64,000 nt of DNA from Blattamonas nauphoetae (Eukaryota; Preaxostyla; Oxymonadida), in NCBI GenBank assembly GCA_033064195.1, contig JARBJD010000068.1, positions 62,001 through 126,000 of the forward strand. The letters are read 5' to 3'. This document shows, piece after piece, positions 9,671 to 20,478 of this stretch. The translations under genes were made by a program, and so were the position numbers. The notes under the pieces were generated by a model, which had not been told where the DNA came from, made no database searches, and was given only the letters and a program-made list of their open reading frames with translations. Positions within the stretch are counted from its first letter, which is position 1. Each line of letters opens with the position of its first letter.

Positions 9671-10301
9671 TTTCTGAGGACGCTCTCTCCAACACTCACC
9701 TTCCGATTGATTTGAACACCTCATTTTTCTTCTTCTTCTTTTCTTGACGTCAATAACATATCCTACATGATGCTCATGGATTCATTGCCGTCTTTGACGT
9801 CGTTTCCTTGGTTGTTTCTCTCAACAGATGATTTCCGAACGTCATCTCATGTTCGGTGGATCAAGGGCTGTTTTCAATTTATTGAGCCATTTTTCTAAAC
9901 TCCTGAGAACAAATCATTGTCTCTCTTTGAAATGGAAGAGGATCAGATGCTCTTAAACCAACAGGTATTCTGTTTCGTGCCGTCAAAAGTGGAACCAGAT
10001 ATATGAACTGGTTGGAGACGATGTCTTCACCTGATCTTGACAACGGATAATATGGAGGAGACCGAAAGATATCAGGGAAGACTCGGTTTTCGTCTTTTCT
10101 GGAGAAAAGTACCCTAGAAACTCCGGAGTCAAAGGCGATGTTGAGGGCTCAAAAATTCAATGATGGGGTGAAAAATCAGAAGATGGAGTGGAGCAAAGAC
10201 AATTGAACTCAGAAAAAGAGAGAAATATGTCTTGATCAAGAGGGTAATTGACTCTGAAGTTAACTTGAAGGCGATGAACTGATAAGGGAAAGAAACAAGA
10301 G
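9671..10301 (+). other. Intergenic region with possible upstream exons of the RasGEF gene
   Basis: The first part is AT-rich and contains two CRE-like GACGTC cores near 9746 and 9800. From about 9930 there are coding-like patches (an ATG at 9930 followed by EEDQMLLNQQ) and, around 10085-10250, Lys/Glu-rich stretches. These could be joined to the RasGEF frame through introns of about 43-45 nt. I cannot fix the exon structure from sequence alone. Confidence 0.35.
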
Positions 10302-13300
10302 ATGAGGGAGAAATTTGACGAAGGAGGGAATGAATTCGACAAAGAAGATCCGCAGAATGATATTGAGGAGGTGGAATTGATCCGATTTGATCGACCCTTT
10401 GGAGAAGTATTTTGGATCTCTCAACAGATCCCAACCGATTCATATATGATGAATGATCCCGTTTGTTCCATTATAGACATTCATTTCGTGGACATTTTTC
10501 GGTTATTTCAACTGATAATTCAGAATCACGATCTTCCAACCATTTCCGTCAAAGATCGTGTTGCGGCCTTTTCCAAAACATCAAAACCCCTTGATCTTAC
10601 TCCCTCCAAACCTCCAACCATCTCAAGTCTGTCTCAGAAACCGACACCAATTGTAAAACCTGAAATATCCCCTCAACAATCAGAACAAGAGTCTCGTCAA
10701 ACAGATTCTGTATCGCTCATTTACTCTCATCATTTCTTCAGACTGAAGGAGATAAACAAACAGACTGGACATTTGCGAATGCACCGACATCGAATACCAC
10801 ATCAACGCCAGAATCTCAAACACTTGTTTGTCAATCACCACCACTTTTCACCTCTTTTCATCTCCTCCCATTCTCAGGACTCGTTTTATTCCATGACTCC
10901 GCCTCTCATATCACAATCTTCTATCGAACAACATGAGCTTGTCCGTCCGTCTACGCTCGTCAAAACTTCGATGCCCGCGCAATCGATAAGTGACGATACG
11001 TATGTCCCAACCACCCTCCTGGCTGGTATGCATACACAATCACGCAAAACGCGGCTTGGAACTGACAGTTTAGCCGCGGAGTTCATGTTTCGAGCGACAG
11101 GAATGATGGCAGGCTTATCGTCACAGCCGACACCGGGCGACGAGGAAATCATCGAAAGATCCACCGAGAAAGAGCAGGAACTCGACCTTGATGCCATCCC
11201 CAACCCTTATGCTGTTCCCATCGACTTGAACACGGAGATCTCGTTTGGACAGAATAAAGCACTGAAAATGTCGCCGACAATTGACCAGACACCTGAAAAG
11301 GATTTGGATGACCTGAAATCCATGCTGATGCAGCTGAAGGAAATCCTCTCGAAGAGAGGAGAACTGATCAAACCAAAAATGAAGAAACACGTCGTTATCA
11401 ATCCCAGACACCCCGCCCCATCATGTATTAATTCCTCCTTCCAAGCTCTTGGAGTTTCGAGCTCGGAAGCCCCTTCTCTTTCTTCAACTTCAACCGACCT
11501 TATTTTCGAGCCTGACCACACTAACCAGATCCAGCTGCGCGAATGTTCGATCCAAGGATTGGTTGACCGATGCTTGGATGTGTCGCTGGAAGCTATGAAA
11601 CTGTCGAATGTTCTGTTTCTCACACACCGTTCGTTCATGACGAGCCAGGAACTTTTCGAGCTGTTCCTGGACAGATACGACGATTCCGACCCTCTCCCGA
11701 ACGAAGTCTGGCAGACTAAGCAAAAATTGGAGGGATTGAACTTTTCCAAGCAAGACAGCGCCCAACGCAAGACGACGAACTCAATCGTGCTCGAACCAAG
11801 TCCCGATCCGCGTCGAAAGGTCTCCCATACGCGCCAAAAGACCGATTCCAATTTCTTGTTCCAATCACATTCAACACGAGCCCAGAAATTGGAGCAGGAA
11901 CAAGCCGATTCACCAAAACAGTCAAACAGCCCTCGACGGGACGTGAAAGTGAGTCAATCGCATTCTGTTTCGTCAGACCTTCCTCCGCCTCTTCTTTCAG
12001 CGTCATTTCCCTCGTCGAGGCTGACACAGAGCCAGACGCAACTTCCTCCAGTTCCCCCTCCACCCATCTCGTCAGACGAGAAAGGGATGAAATCCAACAC
12101 CACTGCAACCCCTCGAAAATCCACTATCCTCTCCCAGACCCCACAAAACCGAATTGTGAGTGAAGACATGTCAGATCTCGCGAAAGTGAATTCGCCGCTT
12201 CGGAAAACCATGGTGAGCTCGCAAATGCTCCTCTCGCAGATGACCAACTTGAAAAGACGCGATTTGGGGTCCATTAATTCCCCCACAATCCCAAGAAAAA
12301 TCGAACCGACCTTATTCTCCAATCGGATCGAGCCCAAAACAGACCCATCACCATTCGCGTCAAAGATGTCTAATCTCCCTCGCCAAACCGCTTTTCCCCG
12401 TCCACGAGCTGATGGGATAGATTCTCAACAACCACTTCCCCCAACTCCCCCACCTTCGCCACCTCTCCCAACGCCTCCACCAACACCCCCTCTCTCGCCT
12501 CCCCCGAACGATGAAGACACTCCACCCGACAGTACATCACTTTCCCAAACACCTTCATCAATATCTGGCCAAAATACGCCGAAACAGACCATACTCACAG
12601 AATTACCGTCACAGCCACCAACATCGCCTGCTTTCGCGTCGATCCCGCCAAAAATCCGCGCTCAGCCATCGTCGAACTCAGAAGCGTCAGTTCTTCGAAA
12701 ACATACTCTCTTCATTCGTATTCAGCAGTGGTTCAAATCTCACCCGAATCATTTTGTTTGGGACGAGGCTGGCCCACTTCTCCACTCCTTCCTCTCTCGA
12801 CTCGTCGCTGACTCCATGCCTGGTCATGCAAAATCCATCACTTCTGTCCTTCGGGGCCTGATTGGGAAGGAGCGGAGAGTGAATGACACAATGTGGGCAC
12901 CGAAACCGATTGTGGCGGATCACTGGCCATCGAACCAAATTGTGGAATGGATGGTGAAAGAGGAAGAGAGGAAGAAGAGAGAGGAGGAAGGGAAGAAAGA
13001 CACTGATCGACGAACAGACGAAGAGAAGAAGAAAGACAGCAAGAAACAGAAAGAGCAAGACGAACTCCCTCCCCCTCCACCTCTCTCCTCGTCCTCCCTC
13101 CTTCCCACTCGCTCTCGTCGCAAGCGCATTGAAGTGTGTTCTCTCAACACACTCTCCATCGTCGAACTCAGTCGCCAACTCGCGCTGATCGAGTTCCGTC
13201 TGTATTCCTCCATCCAACCAGAAGAGTTCGTGGAATGTGGGTGGATGGGAGCTGACTGGCCGACATCGTCACCGAATGTGAAGAGAATGATCGAGCGGTT

Positions 13301-14393
13301 CAACAAAGTGTCGCTTTGGGTTAGTCTGACAGTGGTGATGGGAAAGACAGCGAAGGAGCGAGCACAGCAAATCGAATTTTGGATCAAAGTGTGTCAGGAA
13401 AGCGAGAAAGTCAACAATTACGAAACAGTCATGCAAATCATGAGCGGCCTCTGTCGACACAGCGTGAGTCGAATGAAAGAGACATGGGCATTGCTTCCAG
13501 GGAAGAGGAGAGAGGCGTGGGATGAGCTTCAGGTGCTCACAAGCACATCTGGGAAGAATCGGAAGTTGCGGGAGAGGCTGAAGGGGATTTCTTCGGCGTA
13601 CGTCCCATTTTTTGGGATGTTTTTGACGGATTTGGTGTATGTGAGTGAAGCTGACACATTTGTGGAAGAGAAGAAGGAAGGAGAGGGAGAGGAGGAGAAA
13701 GAAAAAGAAAGAGTGGGGAGAGACGGATCCGAACCTGTTTTTGAAGACCCTGTTGACAGACTCCCGACCATCCAGCCATCTCCTGACTTGTCACTCACTT
13801 CATCCTCACCCAGACCAGACTCCACTGCAGACCAGCCTGCTTCGACCAACATTCCACCAACAGGTCACTCATCACAAGCGGGAATATCTGAGGCGGAGGA
13901 AGGGAGTGAGAGTGGAGGGTCGGTTGGAGGGAAAGGGATGTTGGGGAGTCAGCTCCACTCGAATCCAACTTCACCGTCTTCGCTGTCCATCTCTTCACTG
14001 AAACAGGACAACAAGAGTTCCAATCAAACCACGAAACTTGCTTCTCGTTATTCACCTCGCTCATCGCAACAAGACGTGCCCTCCCAAACGCCACCCTCGC
14101 AATCTCCATCCCAATCACCTGCAACTCCCTCCAAATCTCATTTCGCTCCTCACCTCTCCACATCCTCCTCTCTCTCCTCCCAACCGCAAGTCAAGATGGG
14201 CACATCTCGTCTGAACTTCGCGAAACTGCGACAGATGACAAATGTGATCTCAGACATCACAAAAGGGGCACACCGACCGTACTCGTTCCATTTTGTGGAA
14301 GAGATGCGACCCTTTCTGGAAGATCCGCCTGTTGTCGACGAAGAAACGCTTCTCCGAATCTCTGTGAGTCGGGAGAAGAGAAGGGTGGAGTGA
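10302..14393 (+). CDS. Ras guanine-nucleotide exchange factor (RasGEF) with REM-like domain
   Basis: The long open frame ends at 14393. The first ATG in it is 10302, but the real start may lie upstream. Two internal introns are well supported: 10710-10741 (32 nt) and 10826-10877 (52 nt). Together they remove 84 nt, and they change an unlikely His/Arg-rich stretch into TEGDKQTDWTFANAPTSNTT. A third, 10488-10523 (36 nt, in frame), is possible. Most of the protein is disordered and Ser/Pro-rich. A REM-like N domain sits near codons 795-860 (IRIQQWFKSHPNHFVW) and the CDC25-type catalytic domain near 945-1110 (LALIEFRLYSSIQPEEFV, RFNKVSLWVSLTVV, NNYETVMQIMSGL). RasGEFs load GTP onto Ras-family GTPases at membranes. 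Confidence 0.85.
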   Translation: MREKFDEGGNEFDKEDPQNDIEEVELIRFDRPFGEVFWISQQIPTDSYMMNDPVCSIIDIHFVDIFRLFQLIIQNHDLPTISVKDRVAAFSKTSKPLDLTPSKPPTISSLSQKPTPIVKPEISPQQSEQESRQTDSVSLIYSHHFFRLKEINKQTGHLRMHRHRIPHQRQNLKHLFVNHHHFSPLFISSHSQDSFYSMTPPLISQSSIEQHELVRPSTLVKTSMPAQSISDDTYVPTTLLAGMHTQSRKTRLGTDSLAAEFMFRATGMMAGLSSQPTPGDEEIIERSTEKEQELDLDAIPNPYAVPIDLNTEISFGQNKALKMSPTIDQTPEKDLDDLKSMLMQLKEILSKRGELIKPKMKKHVVINPRHPAPSCINSSFQALGVSSSEAPSLSSTSTDLIFEPDHTNQIQLRECSIQGLVDRCLDVSLEAMKLSNVLFLTHRSFMTSQELFELFLDRYDDSDPLPNEVWQTKQKLEGLNFSKQDSAQRKTTNSIVLEPSPDPRRKVSHTRQKTDSNFLFQSHSTRAQKLEQEQADSPKQSNSPRRDVKVSQSHSVSSDLPPPLLSASFPSSRLTQSQTQLPPVPPPPISSDEKGMKSNTTATPRKSTILSQTPQNRIVSEDMSDLAKVNSPLRKTMVSSQMLLSQMTNLKRRDLGSINSPTIPRKIEPTLFSNRIEPKTDPSPFASKMSNLPRQTAFPRPRADGIDSQQPLPPTPPPSPPLPTPPPTPPLSPPPNDEDTPPDSTSLSQTPSSISGQNTPKQTILTELPSQPPTSPAFASIPPKIRAQPSSNSEASVLRKHTLFIRIQQWFKSHPNHFVWDEAGPLLHSFLSRLVADSMPGHAKSITSVLRGLIGKERRVNDTMWAPKPIVADHWPSNQIVEWMVKEEERKKREEEGKKDTDRRTDEEKKKDSKKQKEQDELPPPPPLSSSSLLPTRSRRKRIEVCSLNTLSIVELSRQLALIEFRLYSSIQPEEFVECGWMGADWPTSSPNVKRMIERFNKVSLWVSLTVVMGKTAKERAQQIEFWIKVCQESEKVNNYETVMQIMSGLCRHSVSRMKETWALLPGKRREAWDELQVLTSTSGKNRKLRERLKGISSAYVPFFGMFLTDLVYVSEADTFVEEKKEGEGEEEKEKERVGRDGSEPVFEDPVDRLPTIQPSPDLSLTSSSPRPDSTADQPASTNIPPTGHSSQAGISEAEEGSESGGSVGGKGMLGSQLHSNPTSPSSLSISSLKQDNKSSNQTTKLASRYSPRSSQQDVPSQTPPSQSPSQSPATPSKSHFAPHLSTSSSLSSQPQVKMGTSRLNFAKLRQMTNVISDITKGAHRPYSFHFVEEMRPFLEDPPVVDEETLLRISVSREKRRVE

Positions 14394-14559
14394 GGGGGGA
14401 AGGGGATGTGATGAGAGTGGGGAGAGGGGATTTGTTGATTTGAGACATTGTGGCACCGATCAATCATCAATTGAATCCATCCCTTTACAACCACCATCCC
14501 ATCTCCATTATGTCCAACTTTGTGATTTCGTTCAGATTTCTTTCCTTTTATATTCTTCT
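14394..14559. other. Short intergenic gap
   Basis: No coding frame or element is recognised here. Confidence 0.3.
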
Positions 14560-14676
14560 TTCGATGATCCATCTGGAGATGCATATGCATTGATTCGAGA
14601 AGTCCAAGGACAGTTGGATCAAACTGTGAGAATTCTTCCTCATCCATTTGACGTACTGACACTGTTTTTGTTGTGA
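14560..14676 (+). pseudogene. Possible R-SNARE (YKT6-like) fragment
   Basis: A 38-codon open end reads FDDPSGDAYALIREVQGQLD and on to a TGA. The spacing of DP, then A, then Q.QLD resembles the join between the longin domain and the SNARE helix of YKT6. There is no ATG in frame and no SNARE heptad beyond it, so at best this is a remnant. It could be chance. Confidence 0.25.
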
Positions 14677-14831
14677 ATCATTTTTTGAGGATAATCATAC
14701 AGATTTGTGAATCATCACCCGAAAACTGTTCGGAATGAGGAATGGATTCGGCGAGCCCACACAAAAGTTTTCTATCATTCGAGTCACATCTTGATTTGCT
14801 GATCCGCACTCTCCCACGTCGCCACACTTCC

Positions 14832-15191
14832 ATGATCCACTTTCACATCCTCCACTTCATTCTCATCTCCTTCCTCCCCACACTCCAGGCATTCGACGTC
14901 CAGAAATCAATCAGCCTTGAAAACAGCCTTCAAAAGGAATCGATCTCCAAGACTTTGGGTGGACCGCAATTGATCACTCTCCCAAATGGTGGAGTGTTTG
15001 CTTCAAACTGCTACATCCATTCAACTAGCCTGACTCTGAAAGGACAGAATCATTCAAGTCTTCGTTATCACAATGACCAACAGAACGACGAACTGGACCC
15101 TCCAAACTGTCACAGTACCAAGCAGTCACATGAAATGAACCACTTGTTTCAAATTCACAATGCATCCTTATCAGCCTTGGATGTGACATTT
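14832..15191 (+). CDS. Giant beta-helix receptor gene, piece 1: signal peptide and N-terminus
   Basis: The ATG at 14832 begins a clear secretory signal (MIHFHILHFILISFLPTLQA). About 100 residues of Ser/Asn/His-rich beta-strand sequence follow, up to ...LSALDVTF. The gene is then interrupted by a foldback element at 15192. The frame resumes in four bases (16087-16090) and then at 32625, reading DVTFDPHSRLSNGDVIC. I chose this ATG because it gives the signal peptide; the frame upstream has weak coding character. In this family (pectin-lyase-like beta-helix) the ectodomain is expected outside the cell or in the secretory lumen. Confidence 0.75.
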
Positions 15192-16083
15192 CAGCCACGG
15201 ACAAAAAAAGTTTGCGGGCACCCTTGACCGCGTTTATCAGCACATGGATTTTTCTACTTTTTTGACAAACACTTCACAGCAATGGAAGAATGTTATTTCT
15301 CTAATATCTTTCAATAATAGTCTGTTGAAGTGAAAAACATGATGAGAGATTGAAGTGACCGGGGAGGAAATTTTAGTGGCGGCAACCTACACTGTTCTCC
15401 TCTTTCAGGGAGAGGAGACGTGATCAGTGGAGTGAGTTTCTCCAATGAAAACGATCAGTCTCCTCTCCTCATCGAGATACAGTTGGAGATGTGACAAAAA
15501 TGAGTGAAATTCTGTTTCTTCATCTCTCCTCTACGAGCCTTGTCGACACACCAAACACTCCCAATGCTCTTGTGAAAGAAGATCATGTTTTCATTTGCTT
15601 ATTTGTGTTGAGTTGTAGAGAGACATCGATCGTGTCATTCTTGTCAAACTTCGTACGAACAGCGAATGACTGGAATCCATTGGGTGGAGACGGAATCCGC
15701 ACTCTGATGATCATAGGGAGTGTTTGGTGTGTCGACAAGGCTCGTAGAGGAGAGATGAAGAAACAGAATTTCACTCATTTTCGTCACATCTCCAACTGTA
15801 TCTCGATGAGGAGAGGAGACTGATCGTTTTCATTGGAGAAACTCACTCCACTGATCACGTCTCCTCTCCCTGAAAGAGGAGAACAGTGTAGGTTGCCGCC
15901 ACTAAAATTTCCTCCCCGGTCACTTCAATCTCTCATCATGTTTTTCACTTCAACAGACTATTATTGAAAGATATTAGAGAAATAACATTCTTCCATTGCT
16001 GTGAAGTGTTTGTCAAAAAAGTAGAAAAAACCACCTGTTCATAAATGCAGACTTGGGTGCCCGCAAACTTTTGTCCGTGGCTG
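15192..16083. mobile_element. Foldback (long inverted repeat) element, 892 bp
   Basis: The arms 15192-15562 and 15716-16083 are near-identical inverted copies of about 370 bp around a 153-bp loop. The outer tips start CAGCCACGGACAAA. The three bases TTT flank both sides (15189-15191 and 16084-16086), consistent with a 3-bp target duplication. The outermost 40 bp of the arms have diverged more than the rest. No transposase is present. The tip sequence resembles non-autonomous DNA transposons, but I cannot assign a superfamily. Confidence 0.7.
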
Positions 16084-16568
16084 TTTGATCTTTTAAACAA
16101 ACCGAGGTTCCTTCCAGCGAGATGTGGTCTGTAATGGGCTTCGGTCCAAATTGTGAACCGTATGGAAGAGAAACACTTCAATGAGAAACATTAAACTCCC
16201 ATTTTTTCCAATCACAGGGAAATCCTCAGTGATGGAGACTGTCGGTTACGATGAAAGGAAGGAAACAAAAAGTTAGTGCTTGTAACAGAAAATCCCCAAC
16301 GGAGAGCAAAAAACTGTTACAAGTCTTGTAAAAGAGTGTCCCAAAGGGGGCACGAAGAACTGGTCATCTGCTTCCTCGCGGCTTGTGGAAGCAGGTAAAC
16401 GAAGGAACCTCGGTTTGTTTAAAGCACCGCCCCTCCGGTAGGTGCATCCCAAACCTCGGTTCCTTCCAGCGAGCCTTGAAAGAATCAAAAGAGAAAGAAA
16501 GAGAAGTGTATGAGGAATATTAATAGAGCATCCCTGAGATGCTGGGTGATCCACTTCGACATGAGCCA

Positions 16569-18023
16569 CTAGTCCGCTGGTAGACCGTGATTCCCCGTCA
16601 GGGGCTGCCACCAAGCCGCGGCGAGGGTCGAGCCAGCGCCTTCGTACAGTACGGGTCTAGCGTAGTATTCGTCAGCTGTTGTGGAGCCAGGGCTCCAGCC
16701 AACGTGCGCATTGAGCATTCGTAAGCTCACACGTCTCTCCAGACGCAGGTAGCTGATCGCCGCATGCTTGATCGTGTAAGGGCCGTAGTTCGATGCCAGG
16801 CCGAGTTCAGTGAGAACCATCTTGAGCTTGTCGGTGACTCTCTGCTGGCTCAGTGCTTTGCCAGTCGCAAAGTCAATCCACACTTTGTCGAGTTCCGCAT
16901 AGGGAAGGTCCGCGAGCCGTGGTGTAGCTGCCATGACATTCTGTCGGTGCTGACGAAGAGCAACGAATGGTGAGTACTCGGGAGGACCCTCGTCCCTGAT
17001 GTATCGTTGGTGGTATGCTTGCTGGTTCTGCTTCTGCTTGATTGAGATGATCACGTGGTTGATGCCGCCGTCGGTCGTGGGCCTCGGCCATTCCACTCGC
17101 TTCCATTTCAATGCGAGGAGTTCTTCCCGACGACAACATGAGTATGCCAAGATCAACGCCATTGTCCTTGTCTGCTGTAGGTCTTCGTCTGAGGCTGCCG
17201 CGTCGTAGGAGTCTCTCGCCCAGGCTAGTAGCAGATTGATGTCCCACATGTCAGTATAGAAGGGTTGCGTGCTTCGAGGCTTCTTCCTTGCAATCAGTCG
17301 CTGCATTGAGCGGAGAGCTGTCTTCTCTTGAGCAAGACATGGATGAAAGAGCTGCAAGCTTGCTTTGACGTTCGTGACGAGCTGAGGTGGAGAAGTAGGA
17401 GCGTCTCTGAAACGTGCCTCGAGGTAGAGTGCAAACTCCGAAAGGATCTTCTGGATGTTGGTATCCCGATTGATCAGGAAGGGTTCTGAGTAATCTTTCT
17501 CTCCACAGAAGGACTCGAAAAGAGTCCAAGCTCGTTTCCATCTGCTCTGCGACTTGTATCGCCCCTCTTCCAACTGGATCAGGGCCTCCTCCCAATTGTC
17601 CGCCTTGCAGAGTCTCCTGAAGAACGGAGAGGGAGGATCGCCGATCACTCGAGGAGAGTGGCTAATATCTGCCCCGGAGGGAGTTTCAGATCTTCGAGTA
17701 GAGTGTCGAGAGCCGCCATCTGGGTGTATTCCCCCAATTCCATCTGCTTGCAGTTCAGTTGACCAAGAAGAGTTGACCAAGGTTGGCCCTTCCACGAAGG
17801 GGTGATCAGGACAGACCGTCGAGGCCTCTGAGTGAGCAGCTTCCTCACTACCTTCACGATCAGGAGAATGGGGGGGTGAATCAGAAGATCTGTCATCTCT
17901 GACCAATTTAGGAACATCACCCCCCTTCCAGCTCCTGCGTCTTCCTCGGAGAGAGAGAAGAACGCTTCGCATTGTCTGTTCTTGGCGCTCGCGAACATGT
18001 CCGTCCGTGGAACGAAGTTCCAT
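16569..18023 (-). mobile_element. DIRS copy A: tyrosine recombinase region
   Basis: The open frame carries hallmarks of a tyrosine recombinase: an Arg-containing box I (CCRREELLALKWKRVEW) and a C-terminal H..(L)...HVGW...Y arrangement (KHAAISYLRL, HVGWSPGSTTADEYY). DIRS elements use this enzyme instead of an integrase. It overlaps the end of the RNase H region, as is usual for the family. Confidence 0.8.
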
Positions 18024-19509
18024 TCGACTCGGAGTTTTTCCATTGCTTGTGGGAGAAGATGATATTCGCCATGAGGCGGGAGGCGAGATAGCGCGTCCGA
18101 GATCCCGTTCGCTTTGCCTGGGAGATGATGGATTGAAGAGAGGCGGAAATTGAGGCGTTTGAATGTTTCCAGTACAGTTCTGGTAATGTGTAGGAGTGGC
18201 TGGCCGGCTCGTTGTCTTCGAAGATTGTGGACTGTCGCGGTGTTGTCCGAGAGGAAGGAGACGGATTCGACTTGGGCTGACCTGAGATGAGGAGTCGCTG
18301 CGAGGAGGGCCTGACGAACAGCGGCTGTCTCTTTCCAGTTGCTTGTCTGGCTGCGATCCTTGTCGCCCCAGAGACCGTGGAAGTAGACAGTTGAGCCCTT
18401 CATCTGGAGAATCGCGCCCCAGCCCGTGGGACTGGCGTCCGTTGTAATCAGGGCTTGTGCTTCGGTTGGTCTGAAGGAGAGCGGTAGGTTGTGTTTCAGT
18501 CTCCGTTTCCAGAATTGCGTCTCTCCCAAGAGTTGGGGATTCAGTTGAACTCGTCCCTCCAACCGTACCTCCTGACCGCAGTCGAGAGAAAGGAGTGGTG
18601 CCGTCTGAGATACAGGCTCGCCTCCGGAATTGAGATCCGCAAGAAGTTGAGGGAGCCGATTAAGCCCGCAAGGCGTTTGACTGGGGTCTCCTCTCTGTTC
18701 AGGCACAGCTTCGTGTGCGACTTGAGGTTGCTGCGAATGTTTCTGCGTCTCGAATCTGTCAGTCTGACCGTCTGCGTTGAAGAGTTGATCGCCCAACCCA
18801 AGAATTCCACCTCTTGGCTGGGCTGGAGTCGGCATTTGCTCTCTGATATCACAAACCCAAGCTCGCGGAGTCTGCTGACTGCCCGTTCTGTCTTCGTGCT
18901 GGCCTCTTCCTTGGTATCGCTGATCAAGAGCAGGTCGTCCAAATAGAAGACGATTGAGATATTCAGCTCCGTTCGGAGCGCTTTGACTGCCAGCTTCATT
19001 GTATCTGAGAAGGTGTGAGGCGCTGTTGCCAGGCCGAAGGGGAGGGCGTTGAATTGGTATGTCTTGCCCTGAAACTGGAAACAGAGGTACTTCCTTAGCG
19101 GTTCGGCGAGGTGTATGTGAAGATAGGCAGACTGGATGTCCACCGTTGTCAGCCAAGCTCCCTCCCTGATCAAGGGAAAGGCCGATTGCACACTCTCCAT
19201 CTTGAAGTGTGTCGTCCGGATCTCCCGGTTTAGTCTGGAAGCATCGATGATCTTGCGATGCTTCCCTCCCCTTCTTTCCGACCAAGAAGGTCGGGAGAAT
19301 GAGGGACTGCCGCTGAGGGAGGTATCTCCGAAACCGCCCCGATCTTCACCTCCTCTGCAAGTAGCTGAGCATACACTTCCATCTGTTGAGGGCTGCCGCG
19401 GAATGGGAGGGCCGGTTTGAGTTGCCGGAGTCGGTCGGGCGACTCCGGTTCCTTCCATTCCCAGCAGGCGCCAGATGCTATTAAAGTCTTCCCACCAATA
19501 CTCTCCCAC
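17645..19509 (-). mobile_element. DIRS copy A: reverse transcriptase and RNase H region
   Basis: The reverse transcriptase part shows DASRLNREI, VDIQSAYLHI, LPFGLATAPHTF and the catalytic YLDD box. The RNase H part follows with ITTDASPTGWGAI, NWKETAAVRQAL and SDNTATV. The two domains read in different frames here. Confidence 0.8.
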
Positions 19510-19555
19510 AGTGGGAGCCTGTCTGCCAGTCTCCCTGTTATCTTCGTGTCCGCGA

Positions 19556-20478
19556 CTAGTTGCCCCCGAACCTGCCGTTCCTGTTGTTCGGGTTCCGTCC
19601 GTTGTATTTTCCGGGGGGACGGCGGAACCCCCCTCTGGATGAGAAACTGGACCCAGTGTTCAGATGCGCGACAACTGTTGGGGCGACCATCTGTGTCGCA
19701 TGATCCAGGTTCGTGGCAGCGAGTTGGAATGGTTGTGGAGGTGCTACGAGGAGATTTTCTGCCACCTCCGCCGGTCGTGGAATGTCCATTGCTGTAGCCA
19801 TTGCTCTGAGGTCTGATTGGAATACATAGCGCGCGTGGTGGGAGCGGGAAGCTGCGTCTGCTGTGTTAAGCATCACGTCAAGGATCTTGGGGAGGATCGC
19901 CGAGTTTCCGAGTCTGGACACTGCTTGGTAGACATCACCCAAGAGAGCGACGGAAACAAGAGCTGACTGCGTTGCCATTTTCAATAAATGATCTTGTAGG
20001 CCATGTGGGTCTGTAACAGGTGAGATTGTAGCTGCAAATTGGGCTTGTACGCCGAGGATCGTCTGCCATCGTTGCGAATCCCTGAACAGCTCGTCACGCA
20101 GCTGCGGGGCCAAAATAACATTTGTCCAGTCTCCAGTGAATTTTGGGTGCCTTCTCTTTAACTTCTGTTTGAATAAACGAGCTGGGTCTGGGGACGGGTG
20201 ATAATCTGAAGACGTGGTGTCGAAATCGTAATATGATGAGGAATCCGATGGTATTGTGATTGTCGGTATTGGCTTGCTGCTTGCTTTCTCAGCCTTCTTT
20301 CTTCGTTTCGCTTCCGCGTTGAGCTGGGCGATGGCGAAATCTCGCGCTTTCGCCCTTCTTGTTTTCTTGCGTCTACTGCGCTCGCCCGAAGAATTGCCGC
20401 GAGAAGGTGATCGGATATGTTGCGGGGATGTCAGGTCTTCGACAGATGACTCTGAAGATGAATCTGAAGACGAATCTG
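19556..20478 (-). mobile_element. DIRS copy A: Gag-like region, N-terminal part missing
   Basis: This is the same Ser/Arg-rich then folded protein as in copy B, cut at its start by the end of the element similarity. It ends in a Gly/Arg/Asn-rich tail of nucleic-acid-binding type. Confidence 0.7.

Larger units (their letters stand above)
16091..20478 (-). mobile_element. DIRS-like tyrosine-recombinase retroelement, copy A (broken)
   Basis: This is a fossil copy read leftward, with Gag-like, reverse transcriptase/RNase H and tyrosine recombinase regions. Its downstream end (16091-16568) has the typical DIRS layout: a terminal repeat (16091-16145), then an internal complementary region (about 16403-16480) that pairs with both element ends. 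Its upstream end is missing; similarity to copy B stops at 20478. It is broken, with one end lost, and coding parts lie in more than one frame. It is nearly identical to copy B, so it is young. It inserted in the giant beta-helix gene. Confidence 0.85.

Noticed and set aside
15583-15774. A gene in the loop of the foldback element
   Set aside because: It is short, without an ATG context, and mostly made of arm sequence.
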